From JBGVSA01 sp041807905 (GTDB lineage: Bacteria; Pseudomonadota; Gammaproteobacteria; Burkholderiales; Rhodocyclaceae): a stretch of 64,000 nt of DNA. The notes beneath the pieces were generated by a model. It did no database searches. It saw only the letters and a program-made list of their open reading frames with translations, and was not told the DNA's origin. Where the stretch lies: positions 1 to 64,000 of the forward strand of contig NZ_JBGVSA010000016.1 of the NCBI RefSeq assembly GCF_041807905.1, written 5' to 3'. The position numbers were made by a program, and so were the translations under genes. Shown piece after piece: positions 33,097 to 41,223 of this stretch; within the stretch, counting starts at the first letter, position 1, and every line of letters begins with the position of its first letter.

Positions 33097-34017
33097 CTAG
33101 ATCGGTCTGCGCGCGAGCGTGGATTGGCCGAAGAGACTTTCAACCAGATCCACCGCCAGCCGCGCCGTGCGATTGCGTTCATCCAGCGCCGGGTTCAGCT
33201 CCATCACGTCGAGCGACGAAAGCCGCCCGCTGTCGGCGATCATTTCCATGCAGAGCTGGGCTTCGCGATAGGTCGGGCCGCCGGGCACAACCGTGCCGCC
33301 CCCGGGCGCAATGTCTGGATCGAGGAAATCGATATCGAAGCTGACATGCAGGTGCGTATCTTCATCCACGCCATAGAGCGCCCGCTGCATGACGGCGCGC
33401 ATGCCGTATTCGTCGATGGCGCGCATGTCGTAGACCTCCAGCTCGGCCGCTTCGACCAGATGTCGCTCGCCGGAGTCCACCGAGCGAACCCCTACCTGGC
33501 AGATGGCTTCCGGCTTGAGCGCCGGCACCTCGCCCGACATGGCGACAAGCTCGTCCGGGCCGGCGCCGCACAGACATGCGAGCGGCATGCCATGAATATT
33601 GCCGCTGGGCGTCACCGATGACGTATTGAAATCGGCATGCGCGTCGAGCCACAGCACCACCAGGCGCTTGCCCTGGCGCCGACAGTGGCGCGCGGCGGCA
33701 CTGATCGAACCGATCACGAGCGAATGGTCGCCCCCCATCAGCAAGGGCATGCGACCGGCGTCGTAGGCCGTCATGCAGGCATCGTGGATCAGGCGGTTCC
33801 AGGCAATCACCTCGGGCAGGTGGCGATAACCTTCCTGTGCCGGTTGCCACGGATTCTGTGGCCCGAACAGGTTGCCGGTGTCGCGCACCGCCATGCCCAT
33901 GTCGGCCAGTGCCTCACCCAGCCCGGCCACGCGCAGCGCCTCGGGCCCCATCGAGCATCCTCGCGTGCTGGCGCCAACGTCACTCGGCGCGCCAATAAGA
34001 TCAATGCCAATGACCAT
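33097..34017 (-). CDS. rocF: Arginase (ureohydrolase family)
   Basis: This 306-residue manganese ureohydrolase has the three metal motifs GGDHSLVIGS, DAHADFNT and SFDIDFLDP. The N-terminal IDLIGAPSDVGASTRG and HGMPLACL segments point to arginase rather than agmatinase or guanidinobutyrase, but substrate choice by eye is not certain. The ATG at 34017 follows a GGAGGA box. The gene is alone between the M48 protease and a DUF4442 gene, with no other arginine catabolic gene nearby. Confidence 0.85.
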   Translation of the reverse strand: MVIGIDLIGAPSDVGASTRGCSMGPEALRVAGLGEALADMGMAVRDTGNLFGPQNPWQPAQEGYRHLPEVIAWNRLIHDACMTAYDAGRMPLLMGGDHSLVIGSISAAARHCRRQGKRLVVLWLDAHADFNTSSVTPSGNIHGMPLACLCGAGPDELVAMSGEVPALKPEAICQVGVRSVDSGERHLVEAAELEVYDMRAIDEYGMRAVMQRALYGVDEDTHLHVSFDIDFLDPDIAPGGGTVVPGGPTYREAQLCMEMIADSGRLSSLDVMELNPALDERNRTARLAVDLVESLFGQSTLARRPI

Positions 34018-34211
34018 GCCCGTCTCCTCCCGCTGGCCCAACCCTGTCGCTCACCGGGCGACTCGGCTACGCGCTGCAAGGTAGTGCGCGGATCGTTGCC
34101 TGTCCAGCGCGGCGAACCGTAACCGCCGTCGATCAGTCGCGGCACGGCGCCGATTGCACCATACGCGTCCGTATGGTTTCATCGCATCTGATCTCGATCG
34201 GCACGACCTCC

Positions 34212-34670
34212 ATGCGCGCATCCACCTTCAAACGGCTAGTCAACCTCTGGCCGCCCTTTCTCGTCAGCAGCATCCGCGTTCTCGAACTCGACGACGACTG
34301 GCGCCACGCCACCGTCCGCATGCGCCTGCGGCCGTGGAACCGCAATTACATGGGCGTGCATTTTGGCGGCAACCTGTTCGCCATGACCGACCCCATGTGG
34401 ATGCTGTTGCTGCTGCATCGACTGGGCAAGGACTATTACGTGTGGGACAAGGCGGGCGAGATCGATTTCGTGGCGCCCGGCAAAGCGGATGTGTTCGCGC
34501 ATTTCACGCTCGAAGAAACCGTGGTCGATGAAATCCGCACCGCGGCCGCCAACGGCGACAAGGTGCTGCATTGGTTCAGCGTGGATGTCGCCACCGCCGA
34601 GGGCGAAATCGTCGCGCACGTGCGCAAGCAGGTCTACGTCCGGCTCAAGCCGCATCGTCGCGAGCAATAG
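34212..34670 (+). CDS. DUF4442 hotdog-fold protein
   Basis: This 152-residue protein of the DUF4442 family is a thioesterase-like hotdog fold. The signature is clear: STFKRLVNLWPPF, then RPWNRNYMGVHFGGNLF and DPMWMLLL. A thioesterase role is plausible but unproven. The start at MRASTFKR matches the family. An ATG 13 codons upstream is possible. It is divergent from the arginase gene. Confidence 0.85.
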   Translation: MRASTFKRLVNLWPPFLVSSIRVLELDDDWRHATVRMRLRPWNRNYMGVHFGGNLFAMTDPMWMLLLLHRLGKDYYVWDKAGEIDFVAPGKADVFAHFTLEETVVDEIRTAAANGDKVLHWFSVDVATAEGEIVAHVRKQVYVRLKPHRREQ

Positions 34671-34713
34671 CAGACGCGTGGCAACAACATCACAGCGGCG
34701 TTGGCGCTCGTCC

Positions 34714-34768
34714 TTGGCAAGCGTGAATACTTGGCGCAGCGGGCGATGTTTACGCCGCGCCTTGCCAA
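34714..34768. repeat. Long imperfect hairpin downstream of the DUF4442 gene
   Basis: TTGGCAAG (34714-34721) and CTTGCCAA (34761-34768) are perfect 8-bp arms. Inside them GGCGCAGCG and CGCCGCGCC extend the stem with a mismatch. It lacks a T-run on the plus strand, so it is not a standard terminator. The function is unknown. Confidence 0.45.
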
Positions 34769-34841
34769 AAAAGCTGCGTGCGTTTTCCGGGCGACGATAT
34801 GACAATAGGAGCCCGACGACGCAACCGGAAAAACTGAACGC

Positions 34842-35051
34842 ATGAGCGGAGTAGTGCGCGCGCTGGCAATGGCGCTCCTGTGGTGGGTATTGGCAAGCCT
34901 CTTTGCCCTGGCAATCTGGTCAGGCGGACTTGCCATGCTCGGCGACAGCGCGAACATGCGAATCGCCATCGGTCTTGCCGCAGGGCTGGGCGGCATGACG
35001 GGTGCGTTCGCCATACTGCATTGGGTCGTCAAACGGATGGAGCGCCGCTGA
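34842..35051 (+). CDS. Small two-helix membrane protein
   Basis: This is a 69-residue open frame beginning MSGVVRALAMALLWWVLA. Two hydrophobic segments (about 6-30 and 38-62) join through a short SANMR turn, and the end is basic (KRMERR). It shows no recognised family. A GGA lies about 12 nt before the ATG. Its hydrophobic profile and separation from neighbours support a real small gene, but with limited certainty. Confidence 0.5.
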   Translation: MSGVVRALAMALLWWVLASLFALAIWSGGLAMLGDSANMRIAIGLAAGLGGMTGAFAILHWVVKRMERR

Positions 35052-35156
35052 CGGACCAATACTGAATCAGCCGCCAGCAAACAGGACTCAGCCACGGCGC
35101 AACCTTCATCGCGTGCAACGAGTGGAGCGCCTGCGCTGTCAAGCCGGTCGCGCCGT

Positions 35157-35693
35157 CTAGCCTCGGGACGGCAGCATCCTGCGCAGCACGTTGTCCTTGA
35201 GCACGTAATGGTGGAACAACGCCGCCGCGGCATGCAGCCCTGCCACCCAAAGAATGACGTCACCCAGCCAGCCGTGCAGTTCGGCAATCGTCGCGCCGAG
35301 TTCATGCGATGGCTGAATGGGCGGCGCAATCGTGACTGACTGCAGCAGCGTCAGCGGATGCCCCTCCAGCCATGCTCCGGATATTGCCGTCAGCGGCACG
35401 ATGAACAGCAGTGCAAACAGGATGACCTGCACCGCCGAAGCGGTGCGCCGCATCCACCGAGCGCCGTCCTCCGGCGCTGGCCGCTTGTCCGCCGCCCGCC
35501 ATAACAGCCGGATGACTGACAAGGCCAGCACGCACAGCCCGAGCGTTTCGTGCAGTTGCCGATCGAAATCGCGCGAGGCCGAATAGACCCGCGTTTCTGA
35601 ACCGCCAGGGCCGTAGATGAATGCGACGAGCACCAGGATCGCCGTGAGCCAGTGAATGAGCTTGGTGGGGGTGCTGTATTGCGGGGAGGACAT
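35157..35693 (-). CDS. Cytochrome b561-family protein
   Basis: This 178-residue four-helix cytochrome b resembles the YceJ/CybB type. The start is MSSPQYSTPTKLIHW at 35693. Candidate heme ligands are His14 in LIHW, His48 in RQLHETLG, and His140 and His154 in the last two helices (ELHGWLG, GLHAAAALFHH). It should move electrons in the inner membrane, possibly from quinol to superoxide or a periplasmic partner. No partner gene is adjacent. It is divergent from the tRNA-Val promoter. Confidence 0.9.
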   Translation of the reverse strand: MSSPQYSTPTKLIHWLTAILVLVAFIYGPGGSETRVYSASRDFDRQLHETLGLCVLALSVIRLLWRAADKRPAPEDGARWMRRTASAVQVILFALLFIVPLTAISGAWLEGHPLTLLQSVTIAPPIQPSHELGATIAELHGWLGDVILWVAGLHAAAALFHHYVLKDNVLRRMLPSRG

Positions 35694-35889
35694 TCGGAAA
35701 CCTCCGTGGAAGATGGACAAGCTTCGGCGTCCTGAACCGGAGCTCCATTCGGTCTGCATACCGCAGACACGTCCGCCATCCTAGTCCTTCACGCGTGACG
35801 ATTCCATCGCCGATATCGAGGCCCACCGCCCCTGGCTGGCGCCGGCACCGCGCCTGCGTCGGTACGATAGCGGCAACCACGAAAAACGT

Positions 35890-35917
35890 TTGACGGATCA
35901 GAAAACACCGCTATAAT
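35890..35917 (+). promoter_or_regulatory. Sigma-70 promoter of tRNA-Val
   Basis: TTGACG (35890-35895) and TATAAT (35912-35917) are spaced by 16 nt, about 32 nt before the mature tRNA. This is the best sigma-70 promoter in the window, with 5/6 and 6/6 matches. Confidence 0.88.
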
Positions 35918-35948
35918 GCTGCCTCTCCAAGACGACACGTCTTGCCTT

Positions 35949-36023
35949 GGGCGGTTAGCTCAGCGGTAGAGCACTGCCTTCACACGGCAGGGGTCACTGG
36001 TTCGATCCCAGTACCGCCCACCA
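35949..36023 (+). tRNA. tRNA-Val (CAC)
   Basis: The 75-nt gene folds into a normal cloverleaf. The acceptor arms are GGGCGGT and ACCGCCC with discriminator A and an encoded CCA. The D-arm starts GCTC. The anticodon stem CTGCC/GGCAG encloses the loop TTCACAC, giving anticodon CAC. The T-arm contains GGTTCGATCCC. No duplicated 3' end (attachment site) was seen downstream. Confidence 0.97.
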
Positions 36024-36553
36024 AGGTTTCCAGCAGCACAATCAATACGTTACACATAGCAGTCTGCGTCATTGAAGACACTCAATGGCGCGGATGATCC
36101 ATTGAGTCCGCGATATCCATCGACGTTCAATGACGCGGCCTTTGGCAACGCACCGCCCAACGCGAGCGTGTCCAACCCCGCGCAAGCTCACCGCGCCAGA
36201 ACGCTCTATTCGGTCGCAACACTCCGTCATGGTGTTGCATGTCGTGCCGCTGCCGATGCCATTGGCGGACCTCATACATGACACGGCCGAGGCGAGGCCC
36301 TCACCGGCGATGTGTCGCGAGCGCTCAAGCAACTGCTGCCCGATGACAACGCCATCGAGCGCCGCGCGAAGTCAGCCGTACTACGTCGTTTCGGCGTCGA
36401 GAGCCTTCCGGCAATGGCACGGCGCGCGCACGTCGTCGTGCGGGCAACAGCACTGCGTGACCTGCTACGAAGCAGAGTCTGAGTGACCTCAGCCGCCACT
36501 CTGTGCTTGAATCCCCTCACGCTGGTTCCACCGAATTCGGTTCTGGAGAGGTC
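36024..36553. other. Gene-free stretch after tRNA-Val with possible gene remnant
   Basis: These 530 bases hold no convincing gene. The first part carries the nested inverted repeats at 36066-36136. From about 36282 to 36482 one plus frame reads a coherent helical stretch (SRALKQLLPDDNAIERRAK, then LRRFGVESLPAMARRA) without a good start. It could be the tail of a decayed gene. The last 70 bases lead to the DUF3750 gene with its GGAGAGG box. Confidence 0.5.
36066..36136. repeat. Nested inverted-repeat element
   Basis: The outer arms GCGTCATTGAA (36066-36076) and TTCAATGACGC (36126-36136) are a perfect 11-bp inverted repeat. Inside, ACTCAATGG (36080-36088) and CCATTGAGT (36099-36107) form a perfect 9-bp stem with a 10-nt loop. 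All four arms share the core CATTGA/TCAATG. It lies 43 bp after the tRNA. It may be an RNA structure, a protein-binding array or a remnant of a mobile element. Confidence 0.65.
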
Positions 36554-37357
36554 ATGAAGTACGTGCGACGCTGGCAGGCCGCCATTGCGGCGGTGATCGC
36601 CCTGTCTTTCGGTCTGAGCTTTACCAAGACTGCGCTGAGCGGCGAACGCCCCACGGCGGGCAGTTGGATGACCGCGCCGCGACACTCGGCAGGCATCGCG
36701 CCCGACCCGCAGCAGAATGCACAGACAGCCATCGTTCAAGTCTATGTCGCCTCGACCTTCGGGTGGCGCGGCATGTTCGCGGTGCATCCGTGGATCATCT
36801 ACAAACGCGCGAACGAATCGCACTACACGCGCTTCGAAGTCGTGGGCTGGGGCGGTTCGAACGTCGTGCGCCGCGACTACGCGATCCCAGACGGGCTCTG
36901 GTTCGGTGCGCAGCCGCAGCTCATCGTGGACCATCGCGGGCCGGCGGCGGGCGCCATGATCGACCGCATCGAAGCGGCCATCGCAAGCTACCCGTTCCCC
37001 CACATCTACCGCAGTTATCCCGGCCCGAACAGCAACACGTTCATCGCCCACATCGGCCGCGAAGTGCCGGAACTGGGCCTCGACCTGCCCGCCAACGCCA
37101 TCGGCAAGGACTACCGGGCAATCACCAACCCCATCGGGCTGTCGCCCTCCGGCAGCGGAGTCCAGGCATCGCTGTTCGGGCTGTTGGGCCTGAGCGTGGG
37201 GCTGGAGGAAGGCCTCGAATTCAACCTGCTCGGGCTGGATTTCGGAATCGACCTGAACCGTCCCGCCCTTCGCCTGCCGTTCATCGGCCGCATCGGCTTC
37301 GACGACACGACGCGCAGGATCGACGACAGCAACGTCACGCCGAGCACCGCACCTTGA
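36554..37357 (+). CDS. DUF3750 domain-containing protein
   Basis: This is a 267-residue protein with an N-terminal signal or anchor helix (about 8-28, AAIAAVIALSFGLSF). The body matches DUF3750 as I know it: AIVQVYVASTFGWRGMFAVH, WIIYKRAN, then a central YPFPHIYRSYPGPNSNTF and a C-terminal Gly/Leu-rich LFGLLGLSVGLEEGLEFN. It is predicted to be periplasmic or membrane-attached. The function is unknown. The ATG at 36554 follows GGAGAGG. It is convergent with the hypothetical gene at 37371. Confidence 0.85.
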   Translation: MKYVRRWQAAIAAVIALSFGLSFTKTALSGERPTAGSWMTAPRHSAGIAPDPQQNAQTAIVQVYVASTFGWRGMFAVHPWIIYKRANESHYTRFEVVGWGGSNVVRRDYAIPDGLWFGAQPQLIVDHRGPAAGAMIDRIEAAIASYPFPHIYRSYPGPNSNTFIAHIGREVPELGLDLPANAIGKDYRAITNPIGLSPSGSGVQASLFGLLGLSVGLEEGLEFNLLGLDFGIDLNRPALRLPFIGRIGFDDTTRRIDDSNVTPSTAP

Positions 37358-37370
37358 TCGAGCGCTCGCT

Positions 37371-37853
37371 TTACGGAGCGGCCGCCATCTCCTGCTCCAG
37401 CAGTCGATACGCCGTCGGCGTGCGCACACGCCACGCGCCTGCGGCCAGGTCGCGAAAACTGCGGCGACAATAGTCTTCGACCGTCGCGCCCGCATCGTCG
37501 TCATCCATACGGGCGATGAAGGCAAGGTCGCTGCGAACCGCGCGCACACCATCGGCCAGGATGCGTCCGCCCTCGAGCCCGTCGCGTTCGAAGGCGCGCC
37601 ACCGTCGCTCCACCTGTTCGAGCACCGCCGACTCGTTGCCGCGCCATTGCCGCAATTCGACGTCGATGAATGACGCCAGCGCGGGAAACTCGCTCACGCA
37701 TTGATCGCGCAGCACCGTGCTGACGTGCTCGGTCATTTTGAGCATGCCGACAGCTTCAGCGAGATTGCCCGCGTCGTTGAAACGGCCGGCGCAGGCAATA
37801 CCCGTCCATCCCGCCGCCAGCGAGGCGACGAGCAAAGAGATCATCGAGGTCAT
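37371..37853 (-). CDS. Secreted hypothetical protein
   Basis: This 160-residue protein has a signal peptide that ends near GIACA. The mature part is helical and charged, with a few Cys (DQCVSEF, VEDYCRRSF) that could pair. I do not recognise the family. A GGGAG box precedes the ATG. It lies 48 bp downstream of the EF-hand gene on the same strand and may be co-transcribed with it. Confidence 0.7.
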   Translation of the reverse strand: MTSMISLLVASLAAGWTGIACAGRFNDAGNLAEAVGMLKMTEHVSTVLRDQCVSEFPALASFIDVELRQWRGNESAVLEQVERRWRAFERDGLEGGRILADGVRAVRSDLAFIARMDDDDAGATVEDYCRRSFRDLAAGAWRVRTPTAYRLLEQEMAAAP

Positions 37854-37901
37854 GTCAGGCTCCCGCCCGGCGCATCGCTGGCCGGGTCCGTCTCAGTGGG
37901 C

Positions 37902-38594
37902 TCAGGCGCTGACCGACAGGCGCGCACTGCTGGTGTAGCCGGACTCGTCGGACGCCCCGTAGGCGCGCACCAGTTGCATGATCTGCTGCAGCACCTTGCG
38001 GTCGGACTGGGCGTCGGTATTAGCGGAGCCGCTCGCGTCGGCGTTCGTCGTGCTCGACGATGCCTTGGTCTGTTGATAGGTCATCGCTTCGTCGAACGTC
38101 ACCTTGCCGTCACCGTTGGTGTCCGCCGCATCGAAATTGGATGCCACGTCGCTCAACATCGAAGACAGATCGCCATCGGTGGACGACACATCTTCGGCAA
38201 AGCTGGTGAGCTCATCCTGCGTCATGCCGGTGTCGCTCTCATCCGATGGCGGAGGCGGCGGAGGCGCAAAGCCCCCTGCCGACATGGCCTGGTTCATGCG
38301 CGCGCCGTCGAGCTGGTCGGACAGCTTTTGCAGCGTGTCGGCCAGTTCGCTCTGCGTAACCTTGCCATCGCCGTCCTCGTCGATCGCGTTGAACACTTCC
38401 TCGGCGTCACTACTGCTCGATCCTGCGGTGGAACTGAGCGCGCTGGTAAAGCTCGCCTTGTCCAGGTATCCCTGCCCCGACGTATCGAGCTTCGAGAAGA
38501 TCTCGCCCGCCACGTCGGACGCGCTCGGCTTCTGCCGGGCCTGCATCAATGAAGAGACGAGACTGCTGCTGATACTCGATACCGAACTGACCAT
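37902..38594 (-). CDS. EF-hand calcium-binding protein (XopAW-like)
   Basis: This 230-residue protein has a Ser-rich N-terminus without a classical signal peptide. Two canonical EF-hand loops are DEDGDGKVTQSE (72-83) and DTNGDGKVTFDE (158-169). A third loop at 37-48 is degenerate because position 12 is Ser. A PPPPPP stretch lies at 111-116. Similar Ser-rich EF-hand proteins are annotated as XopAW-type type III effectors in Xanthomonas and relatives, but no secretion genes lie here, so that name is only a resemblance. A CpxR box is 89 bp upstream and the CpxR-like gene is divergent. Confidence 0.85.
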   Translation of the reverse strand: MVSSVSSISSSLVSSLMQARQKPSASDVAGEIFSKLDTSGQGYLDKASFTSALSSTAGSSSSDAEEVFNAIDEDGDGKVTQSELADTLQKLSDQLDGARMNQAMSAGGFAPPPPPPSDESDTGMTQDELTSFAEDVSSTDGDLSSMLSDVASNFDAADTNGDGKVTFDEAMTYQQTKASSSTTNADASGSANTDAQSDRKVLQQIMQLVRAYGASDESGYTSSARLSVSA

Positions 38595-38956
38595 GTCGTA
38601 CTCCCTATCTTGCGCACGGCGCGCGATGCACCTGCTTATGCAAGATATCGGCCGAAACAGCCCTGTTTTCGGCTCCTGCAGCGTAAAACGGGGTAAATGT
38701 CGGTCAGCATTCCTTAACACTCAACGCCGTGTCCGCGTCCAGACGGCACGATGGCTCAATGCGCCCCGGTGGTCCGACGCATCGCCGGCAAGCCTTGCCG
38801 CCAGCGGCAAACACGCCATCGCCGCCCGCCGCCAGGCGTCGCGGCCTGCACACGGCAAACCTTGCCGATCGCGATAGCGGCATCCATTGCGCCGCCCTGG
38901 CCCCTCTCGCCGTCGGACACGCCGCCCGATATGATCGGCACGCTGCGCCGCCTCAG
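38595..38956. other. Control region between EF-hand gene and cpxR-like gene
   Basis: This 362-bp divergent intergenic region has no gene. It contains the CpxR box at 38683-38697 and, next to it, an inverted repeat GCCGAAACAG / CTGTTTTCGGC (38651-38673) with one bulged base. The right half is GC-rich and open in several frames without coding character. Confidence 0.6.
38683..38697 (+). promoter_or_regulatory. CpxR-type binding box GTAAA-N5-GTAAA
   Basis: GTAAA (38683-38687), ACGGG, GTAAA (38693-38697) is a perfect match to the E. coli CpxR consensus. It lies 89 bp from the EF-hand start and 260 bp from the CpxR-like gene. The neighbouring regulator is of the same family, so autoregulation and control of the EF-hand gene are plausible. 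Confidence 0.65.
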
Positions 38957-39646
38957 ATGACCACCATGCCGAACATTCTGCTGATCGATGACGATCACGA
39001 CCTGCTGGATATCCTTGCCAAGTACTTCCGCAACGAAGGCTTCACCGTAGATCTCGCTCACGATGGCGAGAGCGGCGTTCTCAAGGCGGTCAGCGGTGGC
39101 CATGACATGGCCATTCTCGACGTGATGATGCCCGGCATCGACGGTATTACCGCGCTCAAGTCGATCCGCGCGCGCAGCGACATACCCGTCATCATGCTGA
39201 CCGCCAAGGGTGAGAACGCCGACCGGGTCGAGGGCCTCGAAGAAGGCGCGGACGACTACGTGCCCAAACCCTGCATGCCGCGCGAACTGGTGGCCCGCAT
39301 CCGCGCCATCCTGCGTCGAGCGGGCATGCTGTCGTCGGAAGAAGAACCGCTGCGCTTCGGGCGGCTGGCAATGTGGCCGAGCAAGCGGCGCGTGGAATGG
39401 CACGACAGCGCGTTGCATCTGACCAGCAGCGAATTCAGCCTGCTCGAACTGCTGGCCCGCAACGTCGGCCGCCCCGTCAGCAAGAGCCTGCTGTCGCAGC
39501 ACGGATTGAACCGCGCCTACACGCGCCATGACCGAGCCGTCGACATGCACATGAGCGCCATCCGCCGCAAGATCGACCAGATCGATCATGGCGGCGCGGC
39601 CATCCAGACCGTGTTCCGCCAGGGCTATCTGCTGGTGCGCGAGTAG
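38957..39646 (+). CDS. CpxR-like response regulator
   Basis: This 229-residue OmpR/PhoB-type regulator has a receiver domain with Asp11/Asp12, phospho-acceptor Asp55 in ILDVMMPG and Lys104 in YVPKPC. It also has a winged-helix DNA-binding domain (LTSSEFSLLELLARNVG, then YTRHDRAVDMHMSAIRRKI). The RAVDMHMSxIRRKI segment is characteristic of CpxR. The start at MTTMPNILLI is chosen, although MPNILL three codons later is possible. The kinase gene follows after 2 nt. A CpxR box lies upstream. A 76-codon upstream extension is rejected. Confidence 0.92.
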   Translation: MTTMPNILLIDDDHDLLDILAKYFRNEGFTVDLAHDGESGVLKAVSGGHDMAILDVMMPGIDGITALKSIRARSDIPVIMLTAKGENADRVEGLEEGADDYVPKPCMPRELVARIRAILRRAGMLSSEEEPLRFGRLAMWPSKRRVEWHDSALHLTSSEFSLLELLARNVGRPVSKSLLSQHGLNRAYTRHDRAVDMHMSAIRRKIDQIDHGGAAIQTVFRQGYLLVRE

Positions 39647-39648
39647 CC

Positions 39649-40950
39649 ATGGGGCGTCTGTTCTGGCGATTCCTGCTGTGGTTCTGGCTGGCGCAACTGG
39701 CATCCGTCCTCGGCGTGGGCATCGCCATGTGGGTACGCAGCCCTTCGTTCGCGCAACAACAGGGGAGCGAAAGCACGACGATGCGCGCCGTCACCAACGC
39801 TTTGCAGGCCGGCGGCGTACCGGCGCTCGCGCGCCTGCAGGACAATTGGCGCGCCGCTGGTCGTCCGCTGCCCCTGGTGCTCGATCGTTCGGGGCGCGAT
39901 GTCCTGGGCCGTCCCGTGCCCGAAGACCTGCCGCCGCCACCCGACTGGCAGGCGCGCATGCAGAACGTGCGTGTCGGCAACGACGAATATCGCATCCTGC
40001 CGCGCCCCGGCCCCGGCATGCGCGGCGCGCATCCCCGGGCACACCACTGGTACGAATTGCCGCCCGAACCGCTGATTGCCGGCGCCGTCGTCAGCCTGAT
40101 CTTCGCAGGCATCCTCGCGTGGCATTACTGGCGCCCCATTCGCAGCCTGCGCACCGCCTTTCGCGAAACCGCACGTGGCGCGCTGTCGGTACGGTTGGGG
40201 CCAACGCTGGGACGGCGACGGGATGAGTTCGGCGAACTCAGCCTCGAGTTCGACATCATGGCCGACAAGATCGGCAATCTCATGGACGGGCAACGCCGCT
40301 TGCTGCACGACGTGTCGCACGAATTGCGCTCGCCGCTGGCGCGCATGCAGGCAGCGGCCGACGTATTGCGCCAGCGTCCGCAGGAAGCGAGCGAACTGGC
40401 CGACCGGTTCGATCAGGAACTGATGCGCATGGACACGCTCATCGACGGCTTGCTCACCCTGTCGCGACTCGAAGCCGGCGTCGTCGATGCGATGGATGAA
40501 AACGTGTCCCTCACCGGGCTCATCGCGGGGATCGTGGAAGACGCCCGTTTTGAAGCCGGCGCCGCCGCGCACGGCATCACTTTGCGCACCGCACCGTCGC
40601 TCGTCGCCCGTGGCAACGGAGAACTCCTGCATCGCGCGCTGGAGAACATCGTCCGCAACGCCCTGCTCCACACCACGGGTGCGGTCCACGTGTCGCTCAC
40701 GCAGGAGGGACACCGCGCCGTGTTGATCGTCGACGATGAAGGCCCCGGCATTCCGCTCGAGCGACGCGAAGCCGTCTTCGCCCCGTTCTACCGTCAGGGT
40801 CGTGCGGACGCCCCGCGCGGGCACGGTCTCGGGCTGGCCATCGCGCGACGCATCTTCGCCGCACATGGCGGCGACATAGCGCTGCTCGACCGTCCCGGCG
40901 GCACCGGCCTGCGGGTGCGCGTGCACCTGCCGCTGGCCGGCGCGGCCTGA
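39649..40950 (+). CDS. CpxA-like sensor histidine kinase
   Basis: This 433-residue inner-membrane kinase has a first helix at about 5-27 and a periplasmic sensor of about 115 residues with a Pro/His-rich end. A second helix (about 143-163) leads to a HAMP domain (PIRSLRTAFRE). The DHp phospho-acceptor is His224 in HDVSHELRSPLARMQ, and the HATPase has the N box ENIVRNALLHT and DDEGPGIP and GHGLGLAI motifs. It pairs with the regulator 2 nt upstream. The signal is probably envelope stress, inferred from the family. Confidence 0.92.
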   Translation: MGRLFWRFLLWFWLAQLASVLGVGIAMWVRSPSFAQQQGSESTTMRAVTNALQAGGVPALARLQDNWRAAGRPLPLVLDRSGRDVLGRPVPEDLPPPPDWQARMQNVRVGNDEYRILPRPGPGMRGAHPRAHHWYELPPEPLIAGAVVSLIFAGILAWHYWRPIRSLRTAFRETARGALSVRLGPTLGRRRDEFGELSLEFDIMADKIGNLMDGQRRLLHDVSHELRSPLARMQAAADVLRQRPQEASELADRFDQELMRMDTLIDGLLTLSRLEAGVVDAMDENVSLTGLIAGIVEDARFEAGAAAHGITLRTAPSLVARGNGELLHRALENIVRNALLHTTGAVHVSLTQEGHRAVLIVDDEGPGIPLERREAVFAPFYRQGRADAPRGHGLGLAIARRIFAAHGGDIALLDRPGGTGLRVRVHLPLAGAA

Positions 40951-40952
40951 AC

Positions 40953-41153
40953 TCAGACCAGGATATCGATCACGCTACCGATACCGCCGACCACCGTACG
41001 AGCGGTGGACGCAACAGTCTGGGTGGCCTGCGTCACCCCATTCGCGATGGCCTTCTCGGTACTCGACAGGCCACTGCTCACTGAGTCGAGCGTATTGCCT
41101 ACGCGGTGAAAAAACTGTGCGGCATTGGCTGCGCTGTTGACGATCATGCTCAT
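40953..41153 (-). CDS. Small hypothetical protein (66 aa)
   Basis: The ATG at 41153 follows AGGAG. The product is a helical, Ala/Ser/Thr/Val-rich peptide (VNSAANAAQFFHRVGNTL, then STARTVVGGIGSVIDILV) with a Gly-containing hydrophobic end. I recognise no family. It ends 2 nt from the kinase stop codon (convergent) and is divergent from flgH. A 16-bp palindrome sits just upstream of its ribosome binding site. Confidence 0.6.
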   Translation of the reverse strand: MSMIVNSAANAAQFFHRVGNTLDSVSSGLSSTEKAIANGVTQATQTVASTARTVVGGIGSVIDILV

Positions 41154-41172
41154 GGCTGGCTCCTCATGGTGA

Positions 41173-41223
41173 GCGGACCGCGGTCCGCAGGGCAACCGGC
41201 GCTGCGCAAACGCAGGCGCCGGT
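41173..41223. promoter_or_regulatory. Palindrome and hairpin between the 66-aa gene and flgH
   Basis: GCGGACCGCGGTCCGC (41173-41188) is a perfect 16-bp palindrome. ACCGGCGCTGCG (41195-41206) and CGCAGGCGCCGGT (41211-41223) form a 12-bp stem with one bulged base and a CAAA loop, followed by a T-rich stretch on the plus strand. The second could act as a terminator or attenuator ahead of flgH. The first could be an operator. Confidence 0.45.

Noticed and set aside
37902..38594. Type III secreted effector
   Set aside because: The EF-hand protein resembles XopAW-like proteins, but no secretion machinery or HrpX-type promoter is visible, so only the resemblance is reported.
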